The notes under the pieces: generated by a model
Database searches by the model: none
Told to the model about the DNA's origin: nothing
The model's input: only the letters and a program-made list of their open reading frames with translations
Position numbers and translations under genes: made by a program
Shown: positions 17,351 through 26,680 of the stretch, piece by piece
Position numbering within the stretch: position 1 is the first letter of the stretch
Layout: every line of letters starts with the position of its first letter
Source of the DNA: Streptomyces sp. MA5143a
Lineage (GTDB): Bacteria > Actinomycetota > Actinomycetes > Streptomycetales > Streptomycetaceae
Length of the DNA: 64,000 nucleotides
Direction of reading: 5' to 3'
NCBI RefSeq assembly: GCF_900290235.1
Contig: NZ_OLMK01000017.1
Span: 1-64,000 of the forward strand

Positions 17351-19555
17351 TCACCCCGAGACGGGCTTCCGCTCGGGGTGGGCCGGGTCGAGTGAGCAGA
17401 GGGTGCCGTCGGAGATCGCCACGACCAGCGCACCGCCGTAGAGCAGGGCCCGCTGCCGGGGCGAGCCGATGAGCGCGGGCGCCGTGCGGGGCAGCGTCTC
17501 CCACAGCAGGGTGCCCCTGCTCTCGTCGAGGGCCGCGATCCGGCCGCTGGAACTCACCAGGTAGACGGTGCCCGCACGCCGGTCGTGCACCGGGGTGCCC
17601 GGCTTCTCCAGGCTGGTCCTGACCCGCCAGAGCCGCTTGCCCGTCCGCGGCGAGACAGCGGTGACCCGGCCGCTGGACTCGGTGAACAGCACCTTCCCGT
17701 CGGCCATCGCCGGCCTTCCCTCGTACAGCTCGGGCAGCTTGACGGTGGTGCGGGCACCGCTGTCCGGGTCGACGAGCACGAACGACGTGAAGCCGCTGTC
17801 GACCGAGGTGTCGGGGGCCCGCTCCAGGGCCAGGGCCACCCGCCCGTCGTACTCCTCCAGGAGGGTGGCGTCGAGCGGGACCTTCAGCCGCCGGGCCGAT
17901 CCGTCGGTCGTGTCCACCGCCACGAGCAGGGCGTGCCCGATCGCGGCCCGCGCCTCCCGGGTGTTCGGGACGCAGTACGCGTACAGGCGCGTGTCCGTCG
18001 TCGTGGTCCGCTCACAGTTGTGGCCCGCGGGGAACTCCGCGGTCCAGCGCGCGGCACCGGAGCGCGGCGCCCGGGCCGTCGCCCTACGGCCGCCGACTTC
18101 CGGGGCGAGGACGAGGTCGCCGGCGAGGACAAGGGGAAGGGGAAGCTCGGGGTTGGTGACCTCACGGGTCCACAGCCGCTCGCCCGTCCCGGCGTCGAGG
18201 GCGAGGAGGTAGGAGGGGTCCTGGACCGGGGCGCCGGAGGACACGCTCTGGTGCACCAGCACGATGCCGTCCCGGACGCCGAGGACCGACGAGTAGTACG
18301 ACCCCCGCTCCGTGCCGGCCGGGGCGGTGTCGGCGCGCCACACGGTTCTGCCGGAGCGGCCGTCCACCCGGACCGGCAGGATCCCGTCGCCCCCGCAGTA
18401 GACGGCGTGCCCTTCGACCACGCACTCGGGGTCACTGCCCGACATGCCGTTGTCCGCCTCCAGCGGCTTGCGGGCCCCGGACGCCGCGGTCTCGTACACC
18501 GTCGTCTGCCAGGGCTTCCAGCCGCTCGGGGGCGCCACCCAGCGGGGGGTCGGGGACGGCCCGGGGGTCTTCGCCTCACCGCTCTCCGCGAAGCCGGGCG
18601 CCAGCAGATACGCCGTCAGCGCGAGGACCAGCGCGCCGACGGTTCCGGCCGCGGCCAGCACGGGGCGGCGCCGGAGCCGGCGCCCGGGTCGGGTCACGGC
18701 GTGGACGTCCGTGGCCGGTGTCACGGTCGCCGGCTCCTCCGGGTCCCCCTCGGGCAGGACCGCCGCGAAGGCCTCCGCCAGCTCGTCGAGGCCGGGGCGG
18801 TCGGCGGCGTCCTTGGCGAGGCACTGCTCCAGGATCGCGCGCAGCGGAGGCGGCACCTCGTCCAGGACGGGCGCGTCGTGGATCACCCGATACGCGGTCA
18901 GATAGGGGCTGTCGGCGTCGAAGGGGCCCTTGCCGGTGAGGGTGTACACCAGCAGGCTGCCGAGGGAGAAGACGTCCGAGGCGGGGCCGACCGTGCGGGC
19001 GTCGGTGAGCTGTTCCGGGGACATGAAGGGCGGGGTGCCGATCATCTGGCCCGTCTCGGTCAGGGTGTGGTTCTCGGCGGCGCGGGAGATCCCGAAGTCG
19101 ATGACGCGGGGGCCGTCCCCGGCGATCAGGACGTTCGCCGGTTTCAGGTCGCGGTGCACGACACCGGCGCGGTGGATCTCCCGCAGCGCCTCGACCAGGC
19201 CGAGGGCCAGGCGGCGCAGTTCGCCGTCGCGCAGCGGGCCCCGGTCGCGGATCCGCTGGGCGAGCGAGGCCCCGGGCACGTACTGGGTGGCCATCCAGGG
19301 GCGCACGGCCTCCGCGTCGGCGTCCACGACGGACGCGGTGAAGGCCCCGCTGACCCTGCGGACGGCCTCGATCTCCTGCCGGAACCGGGTGCGGAAGACG
19401 GCGTCCTCGGCGTACTGGGCGTGCACCACCTTCACGGCGACGTCGCGCCCCGACCGGGTGCGCGCCCGGTAGACGACGCCCATGCCTCCGGTGCCGAGCC
19501 GGTCGACCAGCCGGTAGCCGCCGACCGATTTCGGGTCGTCGCTGTGCAGCGGCAC
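17351..19555 (-). CDS. Membrane Ser/Thr protein kinase with PQQ-type beta-propeller (AfsK-like)
   Basis: The 734-residue protein has a complete cytoplasmic Hanks-type kinase domain: Gly loop GTGGMGVVY (21-29), ATP Lys42, HRD 134-136, DFG 153-155. A proline-rich juxtamembrane segment, one membrane helix (about 299-319) and a C-terminal domain of about 400 residues follow, with repeated LWR/G-LLW blocks typical of PQQ-like propellers. Such a layout resembles AfsK of S. coelicolor, which phosphorylates regulators and proteins of tip growth; the ligand here is unknown. The GTG at 19555 has GGGAGG eight bases upstream. It lies downstream of an RND exporter gene but a terminator separates them. Confidence 0.93.
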   Translation of the reverse strand: MPLHSDDPKSVGGYRLVDRLGTGGMGVVYRARTRSGRDVAVKVVHAQYAEDAVFRTRFRQEIEAVRRVSGAFTASVVDADAEAVRPWMATQYVPGASLAQRIRDRGPLRDGELRRLALGLVEALREIHRAGVVHRDLKPANVLIAGDGPRVIDFGISRAAENHTLTETGQMIGTPPFMSPEQLTDARTVGPASDVFSLGSLLVYTLTGKGPFDADSPYLTAYRVIHDAPVLDEVPPPLRAILEQCLAKDAADRPGLDELAEAFAAVLPEGDPEEPATVTPATDVHAVTRPGRRLRRRPVLAAAGTVGALVLALTAYLLAPGFAESGEAKTPGPSPTPRWVAPPSGWKPWQTTVYETAASGARKPLEADNGMSGSDPECVVEGHAVYCGGDGILPVRVDGRSGRTVWRADTAPAGTERGSYYSSVLGVRDGIVLVHQSVSSGAPVQDPSYLLALDAGTGERLWTREVTNPELPLPLVLAGDLVLAPEVGGRRATARAPRSGAARWTAEFPAGHNCERTTTTDTRLYAYCVPNTREARAAIGHALLVAVDTTDGSARRLKVPLDATLLEEYDGRVALALERAPDTSVDSGFTSFVLVDPDSGARTTVKLPELYEGRPAMADGKVLFTESSGRVTAVSPRTGKRLWRVRTSLEKPGTPVHDRRAGTVYLVSSSGRIAALDESRGTLLWETLPRTAPALIGSPRQRALLYGGALVVAISDGTLCSLDPAHPERKPVSG

Positions 19556-19606
19556 GCCCGCATCCCTCCCCCGTGCGATCTGTGCAGGCCCTGAACGCCA
19601 TGAAGG

Positions 19607-19675
19607 CGTGAAACCGTGAAGTTGTGAGCCGTGAAGCCGTGATGGTGCGGCCCGTGAAGCCGTGAAGCCAGTCGA
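19607..19675. repeat. 23-bp tandem repeat upstream of the kinase gene
   Basis: Three units begin at 19607, 19630 and 19653. Each contains the hexamer CGTGAA (or CGTGAT) twice, eight bases apart. Five hexamers are exact. The array lies 50-120 bases before the kinase start, in its leader or promoter, so it may be a cooperative binding site rather than a chance microsatellite. Confidence 0.6.
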
Positions 19676-19705
19676 GCGCCAGGATACGTAATCCGGGGAA
19701 GCGCG

Positions 19706-19746
19706 ACGGCCGGGCACCGGGCCATGTCGGTCCGGTGCCCGGCCGT
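19706..19746. terminator. Terminator of the RND exporter gene
   Basis: Perfect 15-bp arms (19706-19720 and 19732-19746) enclose an 11-base loop, 16 bases after the exporter stop on the minus strand. Confidence 0.85.
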
Positions 19747-19761
19747 GCCGGTCGGGGGGTG

Positions 19762-22700
19762 TCACACCCCGGCGGTCTCCGTCCGCTCGGTGCCGGCCTC
19801 CGTCGCGGCGGACGTGGCGCCCGCGCCCTTCAGGGCCTTCTTCTTCGCCCGGCGTTCCTTGCGGATCTCGACCATCGTGTAGAGGGTCGGGACCAGCAGC
19901 AGGGTGAGCAGGGTCGAGGTGATCAGACCGCCGATCACCACCACGGCCAGCGGCTGGGCGATGAAGCCGCCCTCGCCGGTGATGCCCAGGGCCATGGGCA
20001 GCAGGGCGAAGATCGTCGCCAGGGCCGTCATCAGGATCGGGCGGAGGCGGTGGCGGCCGCCCTCGATGACCGCCTCGACGGTGCTGTAGCCCTGTCGCCG
20101 GTACTGGTTGATCAGGTCGATCAGCACGATCGCGTTGGTGACGACGATGCCGATCAGCATCAGCATGCCGATCATCGCCGGGACGCCCATCGGGGTGCCG
20201 GTCGCGACCAGCAGGCCGATGGCGCCGGTGGCGGCGAACGGGATGGAGACCAGCAGGATCAGCGGCTGCACCAGGGACCGGAAGGTCGCCACCAGCAGCA
20301 TGAAGACGATGGCGATCGCCGCGAGCATCGCGAGGCCCAGCGAGGCGAACGCCTCGTCCTGGTCCTGGGAGACACCGCCGATGTCGGCGGTGGCGCCCGC
20401 GGGGAGCGTCAGTCCGTTCAGCTTGGCGGTGAGGTCCGCGCTGACCGCGCCCGTGTTGTCGCCCTTCGGCTTCGCCGTGATCGTGGCGGCCCGCTGGCCG
20501 TCGATCCGGGTCATGGCGACCGGGCCGTCCACCAGCTCGACGTCCGCGACGGCGCCGAGCTTCACCGGGCCGAGCCGCAGGTTCTTCAGCTCGTCCAGGG
20601 TGTCGGCGGGCTTCGCCGACGTGATGACGATGTCCCGCTCGGTGTCGTCGAGGATCGCCCGGCCGCTGGTCGTGCCGCGCACGGCCTGGGCGACGGCGGC
20701 GCCGAGGGTCTGGTCGTCGAAGCCGGCCGCGGCCGCCTTGTCGGTGGCCCTGACCGAGATGCGGGGCACGCTCTGGGAGAGGTCGCTGGTGACGTCGGTG
20801 ACGTTGTCCAGCGTCGCGACAGCGTCCCGGACCTGCTCGGCCGCCTTGCGCAGGACATCCGCGTCGGCGGCCTTCACGACCACGCTCAGGTCCTGGCTGC
20901 CGAAGGCGTCACCGACCGCGATGGTCGTCGTACCGATGCCGGACAGGTCCTTCAAACCGTCCTCGACGCGCTCCTGGACGTCCTCGGCGGTCGCCGAGTC
21001 CTCCAGCATCACGTTGTACGAGGCCTGGTTGGAGTCGGTGCCGCCGCCGAAGGCCGCCATGAAGCCGGAGGAGCCGATGGTGACCTGGTAGTCCTTGACG
21101 CCCTCGGTGCCGGCGAGCAGCTTCTCGACCTTCTTCGTCCGCTCGTCCGTCGCGGCGAGGCTGGTGCCGGGCTTCAGCTCCTGCTTGATGCTGAGGACTT
21201 CCTGGTCGCCCGGGTCGAAGAAGTTGGTCTTCAGCAGCGGGGCCATGCCGAACGTGCCGAGCAGGACGACCACCGCGATGACCACGCTGGTGAGGCGGCG
21301 CCGGGTCGCGAAGCGCAGGACGGGCACGTAGAAGCGCTGGAGGCGGCTCCTCGCCTCCTTCTCCTCGGCCTTGCGGCGCGCCTCGTCGGCGTCCTCGGGC
21401 GTGCCCTTCGGGGCGCGCAGGAACCAGTACGACAGGACGGGGACGACGGTCAGCGAGACGAGGAGGGAGGCCAGCAGGGCCGCCGTCACCGTCAGGGAGA
21501 AGCTGCCGAACAGCTCGCCGACCATGCCGCCGGTGAGGCCGATCGGGAGGAACACGGCGACCGTCGTCAGCGTGGACGAGGTGACCGCGCCGGCGACCTC
21601 GCGGACCGCCTTGAGGATGGCCTCCTGGCGCTCCTCGCCGTAGCCGAGGTGGCGCTTGATGTTCTCCAGGACCACGATCGAGTCGTCGACGACACGGCCG
21701 ATGGCGATGGTGAGCGCGCCGAGGGTGAGCATGTTCAGGGAGAGGTCGCGGGTCCACAGGACGATCAGGGCGAGGACCACCGACAGCGGGATGGACACGG
21801 CCGTCACGAGGGTGGACCGGATCGACGCGAGGAACACCAGGATGACGAGGACCGCGAAGAGCAGTCCGAGCGCGCCCTCGGTGGTCAGGCCGTCGATGGA
21901 CTTGGAGACCGCCGGGCCCTGGTCGCTGACCACGGTGACGGTGGCGTCCGAGCCGAGGTCCCGGCGCATGTCCGCCAGCTTGCCCTCGACGGCCTCGGAG
22001 ATGGCGACCGCGCTGCCGTCGCGGTCCATGGTGACCATGACCGCGAGGCTGGGCTCTCCGTTGGTGCGGGTGAGGGAGTCGGCCTTGGCCTCCTCCTCCT
22101 TGACGGTGGCGACGTCGGCGAGCCGTACGGGCTTCTTGCCGCCCTCGCGCCGCACCCGCAGGTCCTGGATCTGCTTCAGCGACGTGTAGCCGCCGCCGAC
22201 CTGGACGGTGCGGTTGGCGCCGTCCTCGTCGAAGGAGCCCGCGGGCAGGGTGACGCCGCCGGCCTGGAGGGCCTGGGAGAGGGCCGCCGTGGTCAGGCCG
22301 GCCTTCGCGAGCTTCGCGTCGTCGGGGGTGACGGTGACCTGGACGTCCCGTACGCCGTCGACGGTGACCTGACCGACGCCGTCGATGTCCTCCAGGGTGG
22401 GGACGACCGTGCGGTCGATCCGGTCGGCGAGGGCCTGCTGGTCCTGGTCGGAGGTGACGGCGAGGACGACGGTCGGCATGTCGTCCGTCGAACCGGCGAT
22501 CACCTGCGGATCCACGTCGTCCGGGAGCTGCGCGCGGACCCGGTTGACGGCCTGCTGGACATCGGCGACGAGCTGGTCGGTGCCGGGGCCGTAGTCGAAG
22601 GACGCCATGATCAGGGCGTTGCCCTCACTGGCGGTGGACGTGACGCCCGTGATGCCGTCGACGGATTCGAGGCTGTCCTCGATGGGTTCGACGACCTGCT

Positions 22701-22884
22701 TCTCGACCACGTCCGGGGAGGCGCCCTGGTACGGCGCGAGCACGGACACCATCGGCAGTTCGATGGTGGGCAGCAGTTGCTGTTTGAGCTGGGGTATCGC
22801 GATCGCCCCGAAGGCGAGCGCGATGATCGACACCAGACCGACGAGGGCCCGTTGCGCGAGGCTGAACCGAGACAGCCAGGACAT
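19762..22884 (-). CDS. RND-family efflux transporter (AcrB/SwrC-like)
   Basis: The 1040-residue inner membrane transporter has the RND plan: N-terminal helix, large extracytoplasmic loop (about 35-330), helices 2-6, basic cytoplasmic linker (RRKAEEKEAR), helix 7, second large loop, helices 8-12. The helix-4 proton relay AIGRVVDDSIVVLEN keeps both aspartates. The helix-10 position that is Lys in AcrB appears as Thr (GIVVTNAIVLID), as I recall for Gram-positive SwrC-like pumps. Without an outer membrane it probably exports lipids, surfactants or drugs alone; no adaptor gene is adjacent. A LuxR-type two-component system 156 bases upstream on the same strand probably controls it. Confidence 0.95.
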   Translation of the reverse strand: MSWLSRFSLAQRALVGLVSIIALAFGAIAIPQLKQQLLPTIELPMVSVLAPYQGASPDVVEKQVVEPIEDSLESVDGITGVTSTASEGNALIMASFDYGPGTDQLVADVQQAVNRVRAQLPDDVDPQVIAGSTDDMPTVVLAVTSDQDQQALADRIDRTVVPTLEDIDGVGQVTVDGVRDVQVTVTPDDAKLAKAGLTTAALSQALQAGGVTLPAGSFDEDGANRTVQVGGGYTSLKQIQDLRVRREGGKKPVRLADVATVKEEEAKADSLTRTNGEPSLAVMVTMDRDGSAVAISEAVEGKLADMRRDLGSDATVTVVSDQGPAVSKSIDGLTTEGALGLLFAVLVILVFLASIRSTLVTAVSIPLSVVLALIVLWTRDLSLNMLTLGALTIAIGRVVDDSIVVLENIKRHLGYGEERQEAILKAVREVAGAVTSSTLTTVAVFLPIGLTGGMVGELFGSFSLTVTAALLASLLVSLTVVPVLSYWFLRAPKGTPEDADEARRKAEEKEARSRLQRFYVPVLRFATRRRLTSVVIAVVVLLGTFGMAPLLKTNFFDPGDQEVLSIKQELKPGTSLAATDERTKKVEKLLAGTEGVKDYQVTIGSSGFMAAFGGGTDSNQASYNVMLEDSATAEDVQERVEDGLKDLSGIGTTTIAVGDAFGSQDLSVVVKAADADVLRKAAEQVRDAVATLDNVTDVTSDLSQSVPRISVRATDKAAAAGFDDQTLGAAVAQAVRGTTSGRAILDDTERDIVITSAKPADTLDELKNLRLGPVKLGAVADVELVDGPVAMTRIDGQRAATITAKPKGDNTGAVSADLTAKLNGLTLPAGATADIGGVSQDQDEAFASLGLAMLAAIAIVFMLLVATFRSLVQPLILLVSIPFAATGAIGLLVATGTPMGVPAMIGMLMLIGIVVTNAIVLIDLINQYRRQGYSTVEAVIEGGRHRLRPILMTALATIFALLPMALGITGEGGFIAQPLAVVVIGGLITSTLLTLLLVPTLYTMVEIRKERRAKKKALKGAGATSAATEAGTERTETAGV

Positions 22885-23040
22885 GGGTGACCGGATCTCT
22901 CTTCTTGTGGCAGGAGCGAAAGGACGAGCGCCGATGTGCGCTCACCCCACACCCTGGCCCACGGAGGAGCCCGATCCGTCGCTCCGCGGGTCCATTTCCT
23001 TATCCCGCGCATACTCCGGCCGCAGTAGTACGGGGGGAGT

Positions 23041-23730
23041 TCACTCCACCCTTGGGCGTACCAGGCCCGACTCGTACGCGAAGACCACCAGCTGGGCCCG
23101 GTCGCGGGCGCCGAGCTTCGCCATGGCCCGGTTGACGTGGGTCTTCACGGTCAGCGGGCTCACTTCGAGACGCTCGGCGATCTCGTCGTTGGACAGGCCG
23201 GCGGCGACATGGACGAGGACCTCGCGCTCCCGGCCGGTCAGGGTGGCGAGCCGTTCGGAGCGGGCGGAGTCGGATTCACGGTCCCCGTCGGGGTCGTCCG
23301 ACTGGGCGAGGAAGCGGGCGATCAGGCCCTTGGTCGCGGACGGCGAGAGCAGCGCGTCCCCGCCGGCGGCGACCCGGATGGCGTTCAGCAGCTCGTCCGG
23401 TTCGGCGCCCTTGCCGAGGAACCCGGAGGCTCCGGCGCGCAGGGACTGCACGACGTAGTCGTCGACCTCGAAGGTGGTGAGGATGACGACCCGGACGTGG
23501 GCCAGCTCGGGGTCGGCGCTGATCATCCGGGTGGCGGCGAGTCCGTCGGTGCCGGGCATCCGGATGTCCATCAGGACGACGTCGGCCCGCTCCTCCTTGG
23601 CCCGCCGTACCGCCTCCGCGCCGTCCGACGCCTCCCCCACGACCTCCATGTCCGGTTCCGAGTCCACGAGCACCCGGAAGGCGCTGCGCAGCAGGGCCTG
23701 GTCGTCGGCGAGCAGGACGCGGATGGTCAT
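23041..23730 (-). CDS. NarL/LuxR-type response regulator
   Basis: The 229-residue protein has an N-terminal receiver domain (DD pair at 9-10, phosphoacceptor Asp in VVLMDIRMPG, Thr in ILTTFE, Lys in LGKGAEPDEL) and a C-terminal LuxR helix-turn-helix (LTGREREVLVHVAAGLSNDE onward). All phosphorylation residues are present, so it is likely active. The ATG at 23730 lies 22 bases after the histidine kinase stop, so the pair is co-transcribed. The RND exporter gene follows and is the obvious candidate target. Confidence 0.95.
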   Translation of the reverse strand: MTIRVLLADDQALLRSAFRVLVDSEPDMEVVGEASDGAEAVRRAKEERADVVLMDIRMPGTDGLAATRMISADPELAHVRVVILTTFEVDDYVVQSLRAGASGFLGKGAEPDELLNAIRVAAGGDALLSPSATKGLIARFLAQSDDPDGDRESDSARSERLATLTGREREVLVHVAAGLSNDEIAERLEVSPLTVKTHVNRAMAKLGARDRAQLVVFAYESGLVRPRVE

Positions 23731-23752
23731 ACGGGGTCCCCCGGTGCGGTGG

Positions 23753-24988
23753 TCAGGGTCGCGCGGGTGCTTCCGCGCGGGCCGTGCGGCTGGTGAGCGG
23801 CAGGATCGCATGGACGCGGAAGCCGCCTCCGTAGCGGGGGCCGGTGGTGAGGGTGCCGCCGAGGGCGGTGACGCGTTCGCGCATGCCGAGGAGGCCGTGC
23901 CCGCCGCCCGCGCCGTCGGCGTCCGACGTGCCGACGTTCCGGGCGCCGTTGTCGAGGACGGTGATCTCCACGTTCGGTCCCACGCGGACGACGCTGACCT
24001 CGGCCTTCGCCTGCGTCCCCGCGTGCTTCTGCACATTGGTGAGGGCTTCCTGGATGACGCGGTACGCGGCGAGGTCGACGGCGGCGGGGAGGGTGCTGCC
24101 CTCGTCGGCGTGGACCACGTCGACGGCGAGGCCCGCGCTGTGGAAGGTGCCGACGAGTTCACCGAGCCGGGTCAGGCCGGGGGCGGGTTCGGTGGGGGCC
24201 TCGGGGTCGCCGGACTGGCGGAGCAGGCCGACCGTGGCGCGCAGTTCGCCCAGCGCGGAACGGCTGGCCTCGCGGACGTGGGCCAGGGCCTCCTTGGCCT
24301 GGTCGGGCCGCTTGTCCATGACGTGTGCGGCGACGCCGGCCTGCACATTGACCAGGGCGATGTGGTGGGCGACGACGTCGTGCAGGTCGCGGGCGATCCG
24401 CAGGCGTTCCTCGGCGACCCGGCGGCGGGCCTCCTCCTCGCGGGTGCGTTCGGCCCGCTCGGCGCGTTCCCGTATCGCCGCCACGAAGGCCCGGCGGCTG
24501 CGGACCGCGTCCCCGGCGGTGGCGGCCATGCCGGTCCAGGCGAAGATGCCGATGTTCTCCTGGTCGTACCAGGGGGCGGGGCCGACGAGCATGGCCGTGG
24601 CCGTCAGGGCGGTCATCGTGAGGAGGCCGACGCGCCAGGTGGTGGGGCGGTCGGTGGTGGAGGCGACGGTGTAGAGGGCGATGACGGCGGCCATCGCGAC
24701 GGGGGCGCGGGGGTCGCCGGTGACCAGCTCGGTGAGGGTGAGCGCGGAGGTCGCCGCCAGGACGGGCAGGGGGGAGCGGCGGCGGGCGACGAGGGCGGCG
24801 GCGGCGAGCACCATGAGGGTGACGCCGACGGCGTCGGGGGTGCGGGTGCCCCACTTGTCGGGGTGCTGGGCGTGGGGGTCGACGAAGGAGCCGGCGAGCA
24901 TGCAGGTGAGGACGCCGAGAGCGAGGGCCGCGTCCAGCGCGAGGGGGTGCGCGGTCAGCCAGGTCCTGGTGCGCTGGAGGGTGCTCAC
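23753..24988 (-). CDS. Sensor histidine kinase (NarX/DesK-like, HisKA_3)
   Basis: The 411-residue kinase has about five or six N-terminal membrane helices with short loops. A cytoplasmic coiled stretch rich in Arg/Glu follows, then the HisKA_3 dimerisation motif ARDLHDVVAHHIALV (phospho-His about residue 213) and a short HATPase domain with GHGLLGMRERV near the end. The lack of a large external domain suggests it senses membrane-embedded compounds. The GTG at 24988 lies eight bases after TACCGT with no Shine-Dalgarno, suggesting a leaderless mRNA. Partner regulator follows directly. Confidence 0.94.
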   Translation of the reverse strand: MSTLQRTRTWLTAHPLALDAALALGVLTCMLAGSFVDPHAQHPDKWGTRTPDAVGVTLMVLAAAALVARRRSPLPVLAATSALTLTELVTGDPRAPVAMAAVIALYTVASTTDRPTTWRVGLLTMTALTATAMLVGPAPWYDQENIGIFAWTGMAATAGDAVRSRRAFVAAIRERAERAERTREEEARRRVAEERLRIARDLHDVVAHHIALVNVQAGVAAHVMDKRPDQAKEALAHVREASRSALGELRATVGLLRQSGDPEAPTEPAPGLTRLGELVGTFHSAGLAVDVVHADEGSTLPAAVDLAAYRVIQEALTNVQKHAGTQAKAEVSVVRVGPNVEITVLDNGARNVGTSDADGAGGGHGLLGMRERVTALGGTLTTGPRYGGGFRVHAILPLTSRTARAEAPARP

Positions 24989-25154
24989 GGGGGTTTACGG
25001 TACGGGGCCCTGGCGGGGGGCGGTAGCCGTGGGGTTCGTCCCCGCCGCCCCTACCCGTCCCGTCCCAGGGGCCGCCGCCCCTTCGACCCCGCGTCGGCGC
25101 CTTACGGCTCGGGGGGCGGGTTCGTCGGCGGGTGCGGGTCCGTTGTGGCTTGTC

Positions 25155-25198
25155 GCGCAGTTCCCCGCGCCCCTGGGAAGGGGGCTGCGCCCCTTCCC
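25155..25198. repeat. Dispersed intergenic element, copy 2, with hairpin
   Basis: GCGCAGTTCCCCGCGCCCCT (25155-25174) is followed directly by a hairpin GGGAAGGGG / CCCCTTCCC (25175-25198). The hairpin is 8 bases beyond the PspAA gene stop and is its likely terminator. Upstream context (GGGTGCGGGT then TGTGG) matches the copy at 45754, showing that the repeat is longer than its core. Confidence 0.7.
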
Positions 25199-25206
25199 CC
25201 TTGCTG

Positions 25207-25485
25207 CTAGCCCGGGATCAGGCCGTCGTCGCTGAGCATGTCCCGGACTTCCTCCAGGGTCGCGTCCGGGGACGGGAGGATCAGCTCGGAGGGTTCCAGG
25301 GCCTCGTCCGGGAGGGCGGTGCCCAGTTCCCTGACCTTGGACAGGAGGGCGTGGAGGGTGCGGCGGAAGCCGGGGCCGTCGCCGCTCTCCATCTCGGTCA
25401 GTAGCTCGTCGTCAAGTTTGTTCAGCTCGGCGAAGTGGCTGTCGGCCAGCTCCACCTGCCCCTCCCCCATGATCCGTACGATCAT
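25207..25485 (-). CDS. pspAA: PspA-associated protein PspAA
   Basis: The 92-residue protein is a PspAA-domain partner of PspA (MIVRIMGEGQVELADSHF opens the domain). GAGGAGG five bases before the ATG at 25485 decides the start. It follows pspA by 36 bases on the same strand and is surely co-transcribed. In actinobacteria PspAA is found with PspA in the envelope-stress response; its biochemical role is not established. The second half of the protein is a helical acidic extension (SPDATLEEVRDML). Confidence 0.9.
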   Translation of the reverse strand: MIVRIMGEGQVELADSHFAELNKLDDELLTEMESGDGPGFRRTLHALLSKVRELGTALPDEALEPSELILPSPDATLEEVRDMLSDDGLIPG

Positions 25486-25521
25486 GTCGCCCTCCTCAGG
25501 CACGGGACTCACACGGGATGA

Positions 25522-26316
25522 CTACTGCTTGTCGAAGCGGGGGGTGTCCTGGCGCTGGGACTGCTGCTGGGCGGAGCCCTGGCCGCCCTCGATGGCCTGC
25601 TGCCCGGACGTGCCTCCCGCCAGCTCCGCCTTCATGCGCTGGAGTTCCAGCTCGACGTCCGTACCGCCGGAGAGGCGGTCCAGCTCGGCCTGGATGTCGT
25701 CCTTGTGCATACCGGACGGGTCGTCGAGGGCACCGGAGGCGAGCAGTTCGTCGATGGCGCCGGCGCGGGCCTGGAGCTGCGCCGTCTTGTCCTCGGCGCG
25801 CTGGATGGCGAGACCGACGTCGCCCATCTCCTCGGAGATGCCGGAGAAGGCCTCCCCGATCCGGGTCTGGGCCTGGGCGGCGGTGTAGGTCGCCTTGATC
25901 GTCTCCTTCTTCGTGCGGAAGGCGTCGACTTTGGCCTGGAGCCGCTGGGCGGCGAGGGTGAGCTTCTCCTCCTCGCCCTGGAGGGTGGAGTGCTGGGTCT
26001 CCAGGTCCGTCACCTGCTGTTGGAGCGCGGCACGCCGGGAGAGCGCCTCGCGGGCCAGGTCCTCACGGCCCAGCGCGAGCGCCTTGCGGCCCTGGTCCTC
26101 CAGCTTCGAGGACTGGGACTGGAGCTGGTTGAGCTGGAGTTCCAGACGCTTGCGGGACGTGGCCACGTCGGCCACACCGCGCCGCACCTTCTGGAGCAGC
26201 TCCAACTGCTTCTGATACGAGTAATCGAGGGTCTCGCGCGGGTCCTCGGCCCGGTCAAGGGCCTTGTTCGCCTTCGCGCGGAAGATCATCCCCATACGCT
26301 TCATGACACCGCTCAT
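25522..26316 (-). CDS. pspA: Phage shock protein A (PspA/IM30 family)
   Basis: The 264-residue protein is almost entirely coiled coil with heptads from about residue 25 to 200, as in PspA/Vipp1, which form membrane-repairing assemblies on the inner face. Positively charged amphipathic N-terminus MKRMGMIFRAKANKALDRAEDP is typical. The tail (after 225) is Gln/Gly-rich and probably disordered. The ATG at 26316 gives the family start; the extension above it is not coding-like. It heads pspA-pspAA and diverges from the DUF3043 gene. HtpX and PspAB, other members of the actinobacterial Psp network, are at 62.0-63.5 kb. Confidence 0.94.
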   Translation of the reverse strand: MSGVMKRMGMIFRAKANKALDRAEDPRETLDYSYQKQLELLQKVRRGVADVATSRKRLELQLNQLQSQSSKLEDQGRKALALGREDLAREALSRRAALQQQVTDLETQHSTLQGEEEKLTLAAQRLQAKVDAFRTKKETIKATYTAAQAQTRIGEAFSGISEEMGDVGLAIQRAEDKTAQLQARAGAIDELLASGALDDPSGMHKDDIQAELDRLSGGTDVELELQRMKAELAGGTSGQQAIEGGQGSAQQQSQRQDTPRFDKQ

Positions 26317-26680
26317 GGGCTTCGCGCGCCCCCTTCTGACGGACTCCAGCTCACCGGTCTCTCGACAGAACCCACAGTACGGGCCCCGCATCCATTACCG
26401 CACTGTTCGGGGACGGATGCGCTCCTCCCCAAGGACGACTGTGGACGGCTCCGATCCGGCGTAGGGAGTAGGTGTCCCCCGGGGTTGTGTACGGGCGGAC
26501 CCCCGGAAAGCGTCAGCTTCCCTACGGACGAATCTTCACCGCACTCCCCCGTTTCCGTCTTCTCCGGTTCCCCGGTCCACGTTCGGTCCCGTTCTGTCCC
26601 CAGCACAGACGCCGGGTGTTGCCGGATCGTTCCCCGCGGGACTGGGGTCCATGCCCCGGCACCCCGTACCCTTGGGTTTT
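26317..26680. other. Divergent promoter region pspA / DUF3043 gene
   Basis: These 364 bases hold no gene. Near the right end TACCCT (26667-26672) lies eight bases before the GTG of the DUF3043 gene and is its probable -10. On the left, I found no clear SigE-type or other stress-sigma consensus ahead of pspA by eye, although such a promoter would be expected. Confidence 0.4.

Noticed and set aside
19735..22890. 1051-codon plus-strand open frame opposite the RND exporter
   Set aside because: High-GC antisense shadow; Asp/Arg/Gly/Val repeats without motif, while the minus strand encodes a complete RND transporter.
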